This document shows positions 1 to 8,373 of a stretch of 64,000 bases of DNA, one piece after another. The DNA comes from Flavobacteriales bacterium (GTDB taxonomy: Bacteria > Bacteroidota > Bacteroidia > Flavobacteriales_D > Crocinitomicaceae), in contig CANLAQ010000006.1 of NCBI GenBank assembly GCA_947488235.1, positions 1 to 64,000 on the forward strand, given 5' to 3'. The stretch's first letter is position 1; each line of letters starts with the position of its first letter. The notes under the pieces are model-generated. The model did no database searches, had not been told where the DNA came from, and saw nothing but the letters and a program-made list of their open reading frames with translations. Both the position numbers and the translations under genes were made by a program.

Positions 1-763
1 TCTTGAATTTTGTGAAATCAATATTATAAGTGGTTGATAACCATAGTGTGTGATTGCGTTCTACTTTAATACCATCAGTTTTAAATACCATTTGATTTAA
101 ATAACCCAATTGGATATTAAAATTTGGATTAAACCTCCACCCCAAAGCAGTAATAAATCGATTTTGATCTAATATATTTTTTGCGATACCCTTTCCATAA
201 CCTAAGAACACCTCATCATTGACATTTAAAAATAGGGTGTTATTCGCCATTTCCTTTCTACTCAGAGGAACATTTACCATCATGCGATATCGAACTCGAT
301 TTCGATAAGTATCTTTTCCTTGCACAAAAGAACCTGAAGCATTACTCCAATTATCGATCAATCGTTGCTCCATCCGATAGCGATGTTGCAGATCAAAACG
401 ACCATATTTAGCCTTTAAATTTACCTGTTCCCAAATACGATTTTCAGTGGTTTGGTGACTGATAGGCTGATCGCCATATTGGTAAGAAATAATGGAAGCA
501 TATCCAGCAGTGAAAGAAACATTTGGATTTTGATAATAATCAAGCCCAACCCTAGCTAAAGATTGTTGCCAATCGTTAAAGAAATCAGCTCTGCGCCATT
601 GGTACTCCGAATGGAGACCAAATTTCTTGCTTATTTTATGATTTCCAGTATACAAAACCCAGGCGTTACTTTGATTTGAAATCATTTTTTGAGTTAAACT
701 TCTAAATGCAACACAAAATACTGCTGTAAAAACCAAGAAAGTACTTAATAAAAGATGCTTCAC
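1..763 (-). CDS. DUF2490-family outer-membrane protein, C-terminus cut by window edge
   Basis: An uninterrupted reading frame of 254 codons runs from position 763 off the left edge. Its only start candidate near the 5' end is GTG at 763, three codons after an in-frame TAA. The N-terminus (VKHLLLSTFLVFTAVFCVAF) is a hydrophobic signal peptide. The mature part has the alternating aromatic strands of a small beta barrel, including a SEYQWRRADFFNDWQQ segment and an 'RYRMEQR' strand typical of DUF2490 proteins. That family is predicted to sit in the outer membrane and has no assigned function. At 254 residues the protein must be almost complete, so the stop probably lies just outside the window. 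It is divergent from rocD. Family assignment is by pattern memory and moderately sure. Confidence 0.72.
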   Translation of the reverse strand, partial: MKHLLLSTFLVFTAVFCVAFRSLTQKMISNQSNAWVLYTGNHKISKKFGLHSEYQWRRADFFNDWQQSLARVGLDYYQNPNVSFTAGYASIISYQYGDQPISHQTTENRIWEQVNLKAKYGRFDLQHRYRMEQRLIDNWSNASGSFVQGKDTYRNRVRYRMMVNVPLSRKEMANNTLFLNVNDEVFLGYGKGIAKNILDQNRFITALGWRFNPNFNIQLGYLNQMVFKTDGIKVERNHTLWLSTTYNIDFTKFK

Positions 764-827
764 AAGACAAACTTACAAAAAATTGTAAATGGTGATTTTC
801 GAGCTAACAAAACTTATGTTAATTCTT

Positions 828-835
828 TATCTTTG
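828..835 (+). promoter_or_regulatory. Putative -7 element of rocD promoter
   Basis: TATCTTTG matches the Bacteroidota -7 consensus TAnnTTTG, 28 bases before the rocD start at 864. No good -33 TTTG is seen at 17-23 bases upstream, so this is a half-supported promoter. Confidence 0.4.
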
Positions 836-863
836 CCTAATTAATAATGATTAGTATTTCCTT

Positions 864-2132
864 ATGACAAACAATCCAGCACAATACATTGAGCAAGAGC
901 ACAAATATGGCGCCCATAATTATCATCCACTTCCAGTGGTATTATCAAAAGGCAAAGGTGTTTTTGTGTGGGATGTTGAAGGAAAAAAATACTATGATTT
1001 TCTATCAGCATACTCCGCTGTCAATCAAGGTCATTGTCACCCCAAAATAGTTGCAGCATTAACCAATCAAGCGCAAGAGTTAACCTTAACTTCTCGTGCG
1101 TTTTACAATGATGCTCTTGGTCCATATGAAGAATACATGAGTAATTTGTTTGGGTTTGATAAAATACTCCCAATGAATACAGGTGCTGAAGCGGTTGAAA
1201 CTGCCATCAAACTCTGCAGAAAATGGGCCTATGAAAAGAAAAATATTGAAGAAAATCAAGCCATAATTGTTGTTTGTGAAGGAAATTTTCATGGTCGAAC
1301 TACCACCATTATTTCTTTCTCAAGCGATCCTGATTCAAATAAAAATTTCGGCCCTTACGCTCCTGGATTTATTTCTATTCCTTATGATGATGTAGAGGCA
1401 CTTGAACAGGTCTTGAAAATGCCCAATATTGCAGGATTTCTAGTAGAACCTATTCAAGGTGAAGCTGGTGTTTATACTCCTGCAAGCGATTATATTTTCA
1501 AAGCACAGCAATTGTGTAAAGACAATGGTGTTTTATTTATTGCTGATGAAATTCAAACCGGTATCGCAAGAACTGGAAGTTTATTGGCTGTTTGTGGAAA
1601 TTGCACTTGCGAACAAGCGTGTGAAAGACAAGCAACTTATGTAAGACCAGATATATTAATCATGGGGAAAGCACTTTCAGGAGGGATTTATCCAATATCC
1701 GCGGTAATGGCAGATGATGAAATTATGATGGTAATTCAACCAGGACAACATGGCTCAACCTTTGGAGGAAATCCACTCGCTGCTAAAGTTGCCATGGCTG
1801 CTTTGGATGTTGTAGCAGATGAAAATTTGATTCAAAATGCTCGCGCATTAGGAAATATATTTCGCAATGAAATGCAAAGAATTATAGAATCATGTGATCT
1901 ATTGGTCCATGTTAGAGGTAAAGGACTTTTGAATGCCGTTGTTGTGAATGATTCACCTGACAGTTCTACTGCATGGGACATTTGTGTTGCATTAATGCAA
2001 AATGGCTTGTTGGCAAAACCAACTCATGGAAATATTATTCGTTTTGCTCCTCCACTTACTATGACAAAAGAACAGTTAATGGAATGCATTTCAATTATTG
2101 ATAATACAGTAAGAAATTTTATAAAAAAATAA
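864..2132 (+). CDS. rocD: Ornithine aminotransferase
   Basis: A class-III PLP-dependent transaminase of 422 residues that interconverts ornithine and glutamate-5-semialdehyde in the cytoplasm. Family marks visible are the N-terminal [19 protein letters not shown] stretch, the PLP-phosphate turn [10 protein letters not shown] (105-114), the HGR aromatic-stacking region (143-145), ADEIQTG with the pyridine-binding Asp near 228, and the Schiff-base lysine K269 in [11 protein letters not shown]. Length fits ornithine aminotransferases. A four-cysteine insertion (C244, C247, C249, C253) sits just before the active-site lysine; I recall similar insertions in other Bacteroidota RocD proteins, but its role is unknown. 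Four bases separate its stop from the phosphohexomutase, so the two are probably co-transcribed. Confidence 0.93.
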   Translation: MTNNPAQYIEQEHKYGAHNYHPLPVVLSKGKGVFVWDVEGKKYYDFLSAYSAVNQGHCHPKIVAALTNQAQELTLTSRAFYNDALGPYEEYMSNLFGFDKILPMNTGAEAVETAIKLCRKWAYEKKNIEENQAIIVVCEGNFHGRTTTIISFSSDPDSNKNFGPYAPGFISIPYDDVEALEQVLKMPNIAGFLVEPIQGEAGVYTPASDYIFKAQQLCKDNGVLFIADEIQTGIARTGSLLAVCGNCTCEQACERQATYVRPDILIMGKALSGGIYPISAVMADDEIMMVIQPGQHGSTFGGNPLAAKVAMAALDVVADENLIQNARALGNIFRNEMQRIIESCDLLVHVRGKGLLNAVVVNDSPDSSTAWDICVALMQNGLLAKPTHGNIIRFAPPLTMTKEQLMECISIIDNTVRNFIKK

Positions 2133-2136
2133 TATT

Positions 2137-3546
2137 TTGGCACATAAAATTAAGTTTGGAACAGATGGATGGCGCGCTATTATTGGCGAACATTTTACCG
2201 TAGAAAATGTTGCACGGGTGACCGAAGCAACAGGAATTTGGTTGAAACAAAATTATGATAATCCAACTGTAATCCTTGGACATGATTGTCGTTTTGCAGG
2301 TGAATTATTTATGGAAACAAGTGCGAAAGTTTTTGTTGCTCAAGGAATTCCTGTGCGCATGGCTCGTGGATTTGTTTCTACTCCAATGATTTCCCTTGCT
2401 GCTAATCAATTTAATTGTGAAATTGGAGTAATCATTACCGCAAGCCATAACCCTCCTTCCTACAATGGCTATAAGTTAAAAGCCTTCTTTGGAGGACCTT
2501 TAGAACCAGAAAATGTTCAAGCAATTGAAGATATCATACCGGATCAATGCAGTATAGATTATCAATCTATTGATATTAATAAATGTATTGAAGAAGGCAA
2601 AATAGAAATTGCGGCAATTGCAGAAAGATATATTGACCATGTAAAGAAGAATTTTGATCTTGATGCCATAAATAATTCCGGATTAAACTTAGTTTATGAT
2701 GCCATGTATGGTGCTGGACAAGGCGTAATGCCTTTGATTTTACCTAATGTCGCTTTGTTACATTGTGACTACAACCCTTCCTTCATGGGACAAGCGCCCG
2801 AACCAATCGCTAAAAATTTACAGGAATTATCTAAATATATTACGGATCATAAAAATATTCATTGTGGATTGGCAACGGATGGTGATGCGGATAGAATTGG
2901 ATTGTATAATGGTAAAGGAGAGTTCATTGATTCTCATCATATCATTCTCTTGTTAATTCATTATCTGGTGAAATACAAACAAATGACAGGCAAAGTAGTC
3001 ATTGCATTCAGTGTTACACCAAGAGTTGAAAAATTATGTGCGCATTATGGATTAAGCCTTGAGACCACGAGAATCGGATTTAAAGAGATTGCTTCCATAA
3101 TGATCAAAGAAGATGTGTTAATTGGTGGAGAAGAGTCTGGTGGAATTGCAGTTAAAGGTCATATTCCAGAAAGAGATGGCATCTGGATGGGATTAATTAT
3201 CTGGGAATTTATGGCTAAATCAGGGAAAACATTAGATGAATTAATTGATGAAGTTTATGCCTTGGTAGGTCCTTTTAAATTTGAGCGAAATGATTTGCAC
3301 ATTACAGAAGCATTGAAACAAAAAATAATTTTGAATTGCAAGGCAAATAACTATACTCACTTTGGAAAATACGCTGTTAAGGAAGTTAAAACAACAGATG
3401 GATTTAAATATTTCTTCGATGAGGAACGCTGGGTGATGATCAGACCATCGGGCACTGAACCCGTTCTTAGGACCTATGCTGAAGCTCCAACATTAGAAGA
3501 GGTTAGAGAAATTTTGAAGGCGACTGAAGATACAATTTGTAAATAA
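2137..3546 (+). CDS. Phosphoglucomutase/phosphomannomutase family phosphohexomutase
   Basis: A 469-residue alpha-D-phosphohexomutase moving phosphate between C1 and C6 of hexose phosphates through a phosphoserine intermediate. All four signatures are present: catalytic serine S103 in ITASHNPPSYNG, the Mg loop D248-G-D250-A-D252-R, the sugar-specificity loop GGEESGG around residue 330, and the phosphate-binding RPSGTEP near the C-terminus. The start is TTG at 2137; no ATG precedes KIKFGTDGWRA, and this N-terminal segment is conserved in the family, so TTG is well supported. It follows rocD by four bases. Whether glucose, mannose or glucosamine phosphate is the natural substrate cannot be told from the sequence. 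Confidence 0.9.
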   Translation: MAHKIKFGTDGWRAIIGEHFTVENVARVTEATGIWLKQNYDNPTVILGHDCRFAGELFMETSAKVFVAQGIPVRMARGFVSTPMISLAANQFNCEIGVIITASHNPPSYNGYKLKAFFGGPLEPENVQAIEDIIPDQCSIDYQSIDINKCIEEGKIEIAAIAERYIDHVKKNFDLDAINNSGLNLVYDAMYGAGQGVMPLILPNVALLHCDYNPSFMGQAPEPIAKNLQELSKYITDHKNIHCGLATDGDADRIGLYNGKGEFIDSHHIILLLIHYLVKYKQMTGKVVIAFSVTPRVEKLCAHYGLSLETTRIGFKEIASIMIKEDVLIGGEESGGIAVKGHIPERDGIWMGLIIWEFMAKSGKTLDELIDEVYALVGPFKFERNDLHITEALKQKIILNCKANNYTHFGKYAVKEVKTTDGFKYFFDEERWVMIRPSGTEPVLRTYAEAPTLEEVREILKATEDTICK

Positions 3547-3558
3547 AATTAGGGATTT

Positions 3559-4380
3559 CTATCCCAAACCTACATCAAGAATCATCATCACTAGAAAGCC
3601 CCCTATAAATCCAAGAACTGCCACATCGGTAAATTTATCTCTTTGGGTTTCGGGGATAACTTCTTCAACCACTACAAAAATCATGGCGCCTGCTGCAAAT
3701 GCCAGTGCATAAGGCAGAATAGATTGCATATAAATAACCGCCACCGCTCCAATTACTCCCGCAATTGGTTCAACAATCGCTGACATCTGACCGTACCAAA
3801 AACTTTTAAACCTACTTGCTCCAGATCTGCGGAGTGGCATCGCTACGGCAAATCCTTCAGGGAAATTCTGAATGGCAATACCTATCGTTAAAGCAATAGC
3901 ACCTGCGTAAGTAGCACCTTCCATTCCATTCGCTGCTGCGCCAAATAAAACTCCAATGGCAAGTCCCTCAGGAATATTATGTAAGGTAATTGCAAGAACT
4001 AAAAGGGTAGTTTTATGCAGTTGTGTTTTTACCCCTTCCGATTCATTATCATTAAAATTAATGTGTAGATGCGGGAGTAGTTTATCTAAGCCAAAAATAA
4101 AAATAGCGCCAAGAGCAAATCCAATTGCTGCTGGAAAAACTTTTACAAACCCTTCGCCCGGACTCATTTCTATGGATGGGGATAATAAACTCCAAAAACT
4201 TGCAGCTACCATAATCCCACCCGTAAATCCGAGCATTCCGTCTAACATGCCGCGATGCATCGATTTAAACAGAAAAACTAATGATGCCCCCAAAGCGGTT
4301 ACTAACCAAGTAAATGTGGTAGCTAATAAGGCTGCTAAAACTGGGTCAATCCTTGAAAACCATGTAATGATATCCTGCAT
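3559..4380 (-). CDS. ZIP family divalent metal transporter
   Basis: An inner-membrane transporter of the ZIP (GufA/ZupT-like) family, expected to import zinc or other divalent metals. The paired metal-binding motifs are clear: HNIPEG (about 134-139) and NFPEG (about 172-176) in consecutive membrane helices. Around eight hydrophobic segments are visible, with a charged loop containing HLHINFNDNESEG between the third and fourth. Start: ATG at 4380 (MQDIITWF) is preferred; an in-frame upstream ATG at 4422 would add 14 residues with no family likeness. It converges on the phosphohexomutase (12 bases between stops) and is divergent from a small lipoprotein. Confidence 0.88.
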   Translation of the reverse strand: MQDIITWFSRIDPVLAALLATTFTWLVTALGASLVFLFKSMHRGMLDGMLGFTGGIMVAASFWSLLSPSIEMSPGEGFVKVFPAAIGFALGAIFIFGLDKLLPHLHINFNDNESEGVKTQLHKTTLLVLAITLHNIPEGLAIGVLFGAAANGMEGATYAGAIALTIGIAIQNFPEGFAVAMPLRRSGASRFKSFWYGQMSAIVEPIAGVIGAVAVIYMQSILPYALAFAAGAMIFVVVEEVIPETQRDKFTDVAVLGFIGGFLVMMILDVGLG

Positions 4381-4411
4381 AATTATTTCTAAAATAGTGT
4401 TTTTGATGTTA

Positions 4412-4446
4412 TCTGTATACAAAAGAAATACAATTTTGTATATTTG
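4412..4446 (+). promoter_or_regulatory. Putative Bacteroidota-type promoter of the small lipoprotein
   Basis: TTTG at 4412-4415, a 23-base spacer, and TATATTTG at 4439-4446 match the Bacteroidota TTTG/TAnnTTTG housekeeping promoter. The lipoprotein ATG lies 21 bases downstream at 4468. Confidence 0.55.
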
Positions 4447-4467
4447 AGGTATACTAACAAAAATATT

Positions 4468-4824
4468 ATGAAAAGAGGCTTGTTATTTTTAGGATTATTT
4501 TTACTGCTTACTGTAGCCAGCTGCAATAAAAATGAGAATACTATTTTCCGCGTTTATGTAGCAAAGAATGGTCAGCCGAAAATAAATGCAAAAGTCCGCA
4601 TATATGGTGTAAACACTGTAAATCCACCAACTTTGGATATTGCAGACTATACAGATGCAAATGGTTTAGTTGAATTTAACTTGAATAATTATATTAAATC
4701 AGGATCTTATGGAGGCATGACGCTAGATTGTTATGTTAGTCAAACTAAAACGGGGCCTGTAGATACTGTTTTCACTGTTTTTGTTAAAGGTTTAGAAACC
4801 ACTAAGTCTGAGATTAAATTTTAA
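4468..4824 (+). CDS. Small lipoprotein with Ig-like/carboxypeptidase-regulatory-type domain
   Basis: A 118-residue protein with a lipoprotein signal: MKRGLLFLGLFLLLTVASC, with the acylated cysteine at residue 19. The mature 100 residues look like one beta-sandwich domain ('NAKVRIYG...DYTDANGLVEFNL'), the pattern of transthyretin/carboxypeptidase-regulatory-like folds in which a TD.NG.veF turn recurs. The ATG at 4468 is chosen over an upstream in-frame TTG at 4444 because the signal peptide starts here and the TTG overlaps the promoter -7 element. No function is recognisable; it is probably an envelope-anchored structural or binding protein. Confidence 0.75.
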   Translation: MKRGLLFLGLFLLLTVASCNKNENTIFRVYVAKNGQPKINAKVRIYGVNTVNPPTLDIADYTDANGLVEFNLNNYIKSGSYGGMTLDCYVSQTKTGPVDTVFTVFVKGLETTKSEIKF

Positions 4825-4856
4825 ATTAAAAATCACACTTATTCTTCTTTTTAATC

Positions 4857-4888
4857 CTTGTGCTATTTCGCAAGTTAAATTACCTTTG
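4857..4888 (+). promoter_or_regulatory. Putative proS promoter
   Basis: CTTG at 4857-4860 (one mismatch to TTTG), a 20-base spacer and a perfect TACCTTTG at 4881-4888, ending 20 bases before the proS ATG. Confidence 0.5.
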
Positions 4889-4908
4889 CATTCGTTATAA
4901 ATTTCCTT

Positions 4909-6381
4909 ATGTCACAAAAACTTACAAGTCGCGCAGCGGATTATTCCAAATGGTATAATGAGCTCGTTTATCGTGCAGATTTAGCCGAACATTCTGATGT
5001 GCGGGGTTGTATGATAATTAAACCATACGGTTATGCCATCTGGGAAAAAATGCGTGAAGTTTTAGATGCAAAGTTTAAAGAAACTGGGCATTCTAATGCC
5101 TATTTTCCATTATTAATTCCAAAGTCATACCTAAGCAAGGAAGCCAGTCATGTGGAAGGATTCGCAAAAGAATGTGCTGTAGTAACGCATTATAGACTTA
5201 AAAATGCAGAAGACGGAAGCGGCGTTATTGTCGACCCAACTGCTAAACTTGAAGAGGAATTAATCATAAGACCTACTTCAGAAACCATAATTTGGAATTC
5301 CTATAAAAACTGGATTCAGTCCTACCGTGACTTACCCTTATTAATCAATCAATGGGCCAATGTAGTTCGATGGGAGATGCGTACTCGTTTATTCTTGCGC
5401 ACTGCTGAATTTCTTTGGCAAGAAGGACACACAGCCCACGCTACAAAAAAAGAGGCTATTGAAGAAGCTGAACAAATGCTTCATGTGTATGCTGATTTTG
5501 CAGAAAATTATATGGCAATGCCTGTTCTTTTAGGACGAAAATCAGAAAGTGAACGCTTCGCTGGAGCTGAAGATACTTTATGTATTGAAGCATTAATGCA
5601 AGATGGAAAAGCTTTACAAGCAGGGACTTCACATTTTCTTGGACAGAATTTCGCCAAAGCATTTGATGTGAAATTTGCAGATAAAGAAGGAAAATTGGAT
5701 TATGTATGGGCAACATCATGGGGTGTTTCAACACGATTGATGGGTGCATTAATTATGACTCATTCAGATGACGAAGGATTAGTATTACCTCCTGCTTTAG
5801 CACCTATTCATGTTGTTGGTATTCCAATTTATCGAAATGATGAAGAATTGGCCTTGATTTCCGAAAAGTTTACGGAACTGGGTAAAATATTAAAAGCAAA
5901 AGGCATCAGTTTCAAATATGATAATGATGACAACCGTCGTCCAGGATGGAAATTTGCTGAATATGAATCAAAAGGTGTTCCTATCAGACTAGCAATGGGA
6001 CCAAGAGACTTGGAAAATGGTCAGGTTGAATTGGCAAGGAGAGATTTAAAAACCAAAGAAATTGTCAATTGGGAAGGAATCGAGAATAATATTGAATTAC
6101 TATTAGAGGCCATTCAAACCAACCTTTTTCAAAAAGCAAAGGATTTCAGAACTGCCAACATGAAGAAGGTAGATACTTACGAAGAATTTAAAGCACAAAT
6201 AGATGCTGGAGGTTTTTTCTTAGCGCATTGGGATGGGACTATAGAAACTGAAGAAAAAATAAAACAAGAAACACAAGCTACCATTCGCTGTTTGCTGCTA
6301 GATGCAGAAGAGGAAGTTGGAAAATGTATGGTAACTGGCGCTCCATCACAACAACGAGCAGTTTTTGCCAAAGCATATTAA
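4909..6381 (+). CDS. proS: Proline--tRNA ligase (editing-domain-less type)
   Basis: A class-II aminoacyl-tRNA synthetase charging tRNA-Pro. At 490 residues it is the short archaeal/eukaryal-like form (ProS type 3) without the INS editing domain of E. coli ProS. Motif 2 is in [20 protein letters not shown] and the following GHTAH segment. The anticodon-binding domain starts near residue 300 ([11 protein letters not shown]). The C-terminal zinc-binding-like domain ends in ...KAY, the C-terminal tyrosine characteristic of this type. It is followed after three bases by a tRNA-modifying methyltransferase, so charging and modification of tRNA share a transcript. Confidence 0.96.
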   Translation: MSQKLTSRAADYSKWYNELVYRADLAEHSDVRGCMIIKPYGYAIWEKMREVLDAKFKETGHSNAYFPLLIPKSYLSKEASHVEGFAKECAVVTHYRLKNAEDGSGVIVDPTAKLEEELIIRPTSETIIWNSYKNWIQSYRDLPLLINQWANVVRWEMRTRLFLRTAEFLWQEGHTAHATKKEAIEEAEQMLHVYADFAENYMAMPVLLGRKSESERFAGAEDTLCIEALMQDGKALQAGTSHFLGQNFAKAFDVKFADKEGKLDYVWATSWGVSTRLMGALIMTHSDDEGLVLPPALAPIHVVGIPIYRNDEELALISEKFTELGKILKAKGISFKYDNDDNRRPGWKFAEYESKGVPIRLAMGPRDLENGQVELARRDLKTKEIVNWEGIENNIELLLEAIQTNLFQKAKDFRTANMKKVDTYEEFKAQIDAGGFFLAHWDGTIETEEKIKQETQATIRCLLLDAEEEVGKCMVTGAPSQQRAVFAKAY

Positions 6382-6384
6382 TCC

Positions 6385-7089
6385 TTGTCTACATTCTACT
6401 TTAATGAGTTTGTTTTAAACCAATTCGCTAATGCACATAAGGTTGGCACAGACTCCATGTTGTTAGGAGCAGTAATCAATGCCTCTAATAATAAAATCGC
6501 ATTAGATATTGGAGCAGGAACAGGGGTATTGGCATTAATGCTTGCTCAAAGAAATTCAAGCATTAAAATTACTTGTGTTGAGATAGATCAAAAAAGTGCT
6601 GAAGAATGCAAAAACAATGTTAAAATATCTCCTTGGTTTAATCGAATAGAAACTATAAATGCCGAATTTACTCAATACGATTTTCAGCAAAAATTCGACC
6701 TTATTTTTACCAATCCACCTTATTACTTAACCAATAATTCCTCTAGCGAATCTAATGAAAGAACCAAGCATATTACACCTGAAGCGCTTCAGAGCTGGTT
6801 GAATAAAATAGCGGATCTGCTGACAAAAAAAGGGGATTTTTGGATGATTTGGCCCAGTGAAACCAGTCAAAAAATTATTGATATGGCTTATGATTCAGGT
6901 CTGTATGTTGCAAAAAAAATCAATATTTTCAGCAAAAAAAATAAGTTGTCAAGGAATATACTTTGCTTTAATTGTGAAAAAAAGGAAGTGCTTAACGAAC
7001 TATTGATAATTCGTAATGAAGATAATTCTTATTCGGATGCTTATTGTACACTCACTTCAGATTTTCATTTCAAGGAATTTAATCGCTAG
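6385..7089 (+). CDS. tRNA1(Val) (adenine37-N6)-methyltransferase family protein
   Basis: A 234-residue class-I SAM-dependent methyltransferase of the TrmN6/YfiC family, which N6-methylates adenine 37 in tRNA-Val(UAC). Visible marks are the SAM-binding DIGAGTGVLALMLAQR (41-56), the acidic CVEIDQ strand (64-69) and the adenine-methyltransferase catalytic NPPY (110-113). The N-terminal 'AHKVGTDSMLLGA' is family-typical. The start is TTG at 6385, three bases after the proS stop; the FYFNEF segment right after it is conserved, so no later start fits. Cytoplasmic. Confidence 0.86.
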   Translation: MSTFYFNEFVLNQFANAHKVGTDSMLLGAVINASNNKIALDIGAGTGVLALMLAQRNSSIKITCVEIDQKSAEECKNNVKISPWFNRIETINAEFTQYDFQQKFDLIFTNPPYYLTNNSSSESNERTKHITPEALQSWLNKIADLLTKKGDFWMIWPSETSQKIIDMAYDSGLYVAKKINIFSKKNKLSRNILCFNCEKKEVLNELLIIRNEDNSYSDAYCTLTSDFHFKEFNR

Positions 7090-7134
7090 AGCGAAACTGA
7101 GAATCTTTGTATTTTATTAACCTGAGTTTGATTG

Positions 7135-8373
7135 TTAGTTTATCTTTTCTATTTTTATTGGGGTAATTTGACTGGGAAAATTTAAATAATAAAAGCCATT
7201 TTCAAGATTTTCAATGGATATAGAAAAATCTCCTCCTAGTAACAAACCATTTTTTATTTCTCTCCCAAAAGAATCAAATAGTTGATAATTTAAATCCTGT
7301 AATTCTCCTATATCGATGTTTATAATTCCTTGACTAGGATTCGGGTAAACATTAAAATTATGTGACTTTATACTATTTGTGATTTCGGCATAATTCCCGA
7401 CCATTTTTACCAAGCCTTGATTATAGGTCCCTAACCATAATGTATTATTGTTTTCAACCGCTAATGACAATAGGTGGGAATCGGGCAAGCCGGAATTTAT
7501 GACATCAAAATTAAACCAGTTATTCCCAAAATAGATTATCAAACCATTTTGTTCAGAACCTATAAACACCGTTTGGTCTTGATTAATAACAACAGAGGTC
7601 AGCCCATTACTAGGCAACAATGAATTAGAAACATTGAAATTAGTCCAAGGTCCTCCGAAGGCATTGTCTAAAAAAAGACCACCTGCGGGAGATGCAAACC
7701 ATGGATTTCCCAAGGAATCAATTGCAATGGAACGAGAAGAATTATCCGGAATACCAGAAGATGCAATGGTAAATACGCTTAAATTATTTACTTGATCGAA
7801 ATACACAGCTCCCCCATTAATTGTTCCGAAGTATTTTTTGCCTTCTTTTCCGATCGCAATCGAAGTTACATTATTAGTCATCATAGCACTATTCGAAGTA
7901 TTCCATTGTTGCCAAGAAATACCATTAAACATACTGATTCCTTCGGTAGTTGCCAACCACATATTATTTTGTGAATCGAATTCAATCGCACGAATATAAT
8001 TGTCCTGTAAGCCACTATTAAAATTGGTGTAATTTGTCCAATTTGTTCCGTCAAAGGAAAATAAACCTCCATAGGTAGTTCCGACCCAAACCTTACCTAA
8101 ACCATCTATTTGCAATGACCTAATGGCATTATCCGTAAGGGATGAATTACTAGAATTGAAAATAGCCCAGGAAGTTCCGTCAAAACTGGCTAAGCCATCA
8201 TCTGTTCCTGCCCAAATAAGCTGGTTGATAGTATCCATTTTCAAACAACGAACTGTATTGAATGGCAAATCAGAATTCGATGTATTGTACACTTGAAAGG
8301 ACAATTGCGAATAACAAAAAACACTTGCTAAACATAAAACTAAAGAAAGAGTAAGCTTATGAGGACAAACCAT
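7135..8373 (-). CDS. T9SS-sorted beta-propeller protein (two-component-regulator-propeller repeats)
   Basis: A 412-residue secreted protein. It has an N-terminal signal peptide (to about residue 22, ...FCYSQ), then about seven repeats of 40-45 residues of the form 'IWAGT.dGl..FDG..W..y...NS.L..N.I..i..D', the two-component-regulator-propeller/ligand-binding repeat. A C-terminal T9SS type-A sorting domain begins at VYPNPSQG (about residue 342) and ends in IKIEKIN. It is exported across the inner membrane by Sec and across the outer membrane by the type IX system; the ligand is unknown. Its ATG overlaps the TAA of the upstream lysyl-oxidase-like cargo gene by one base (8373), so the two are translationally coupled. 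Confidence 0.85.
   Translation of the reverse strand: MVCPHKLTLSLVLCLASVFCYSQLSFQVYNTSNSDLPFNTVRCLKMDTINQLIWAGTDDGLASFDGTSWAIFNSSNSSLTDNAIRSLQIDGLGKVWVGTTYGGLFSFDGTNWTNYTNFNSGLQDNYIRAIEFDSQNNMWLATTEGISMFNGISWQQWNTSNSAMMTNNVTSIAIGKEGKKYFGTINGGAVYFDQVNNLSVFTIASSGIPDNSSRSIAIDSLGNPWFASPAGGLFLDNAFGGPWTNFNVSNSLLPSNGLTSVVINQDQTVFIGSEQNGLIIYFGNNWFNFDVINSGLPDSHLLSLAVENNNTLWLGTYNQGLVKMVGNYAEITNSIKSHNFNVYPNPSQGIINIDIGELQDLNYQLFDSFGREIKNGLLLGGDFSISIENLENGFYYLNFPSQITPIKIEKIN

Noticed and set aside
3956-4447. Long plus-strand frame opposite the ZIP transporter
   Set aside because: It is the antisense shadow of a clearly coding membrane protein and has no family signature.
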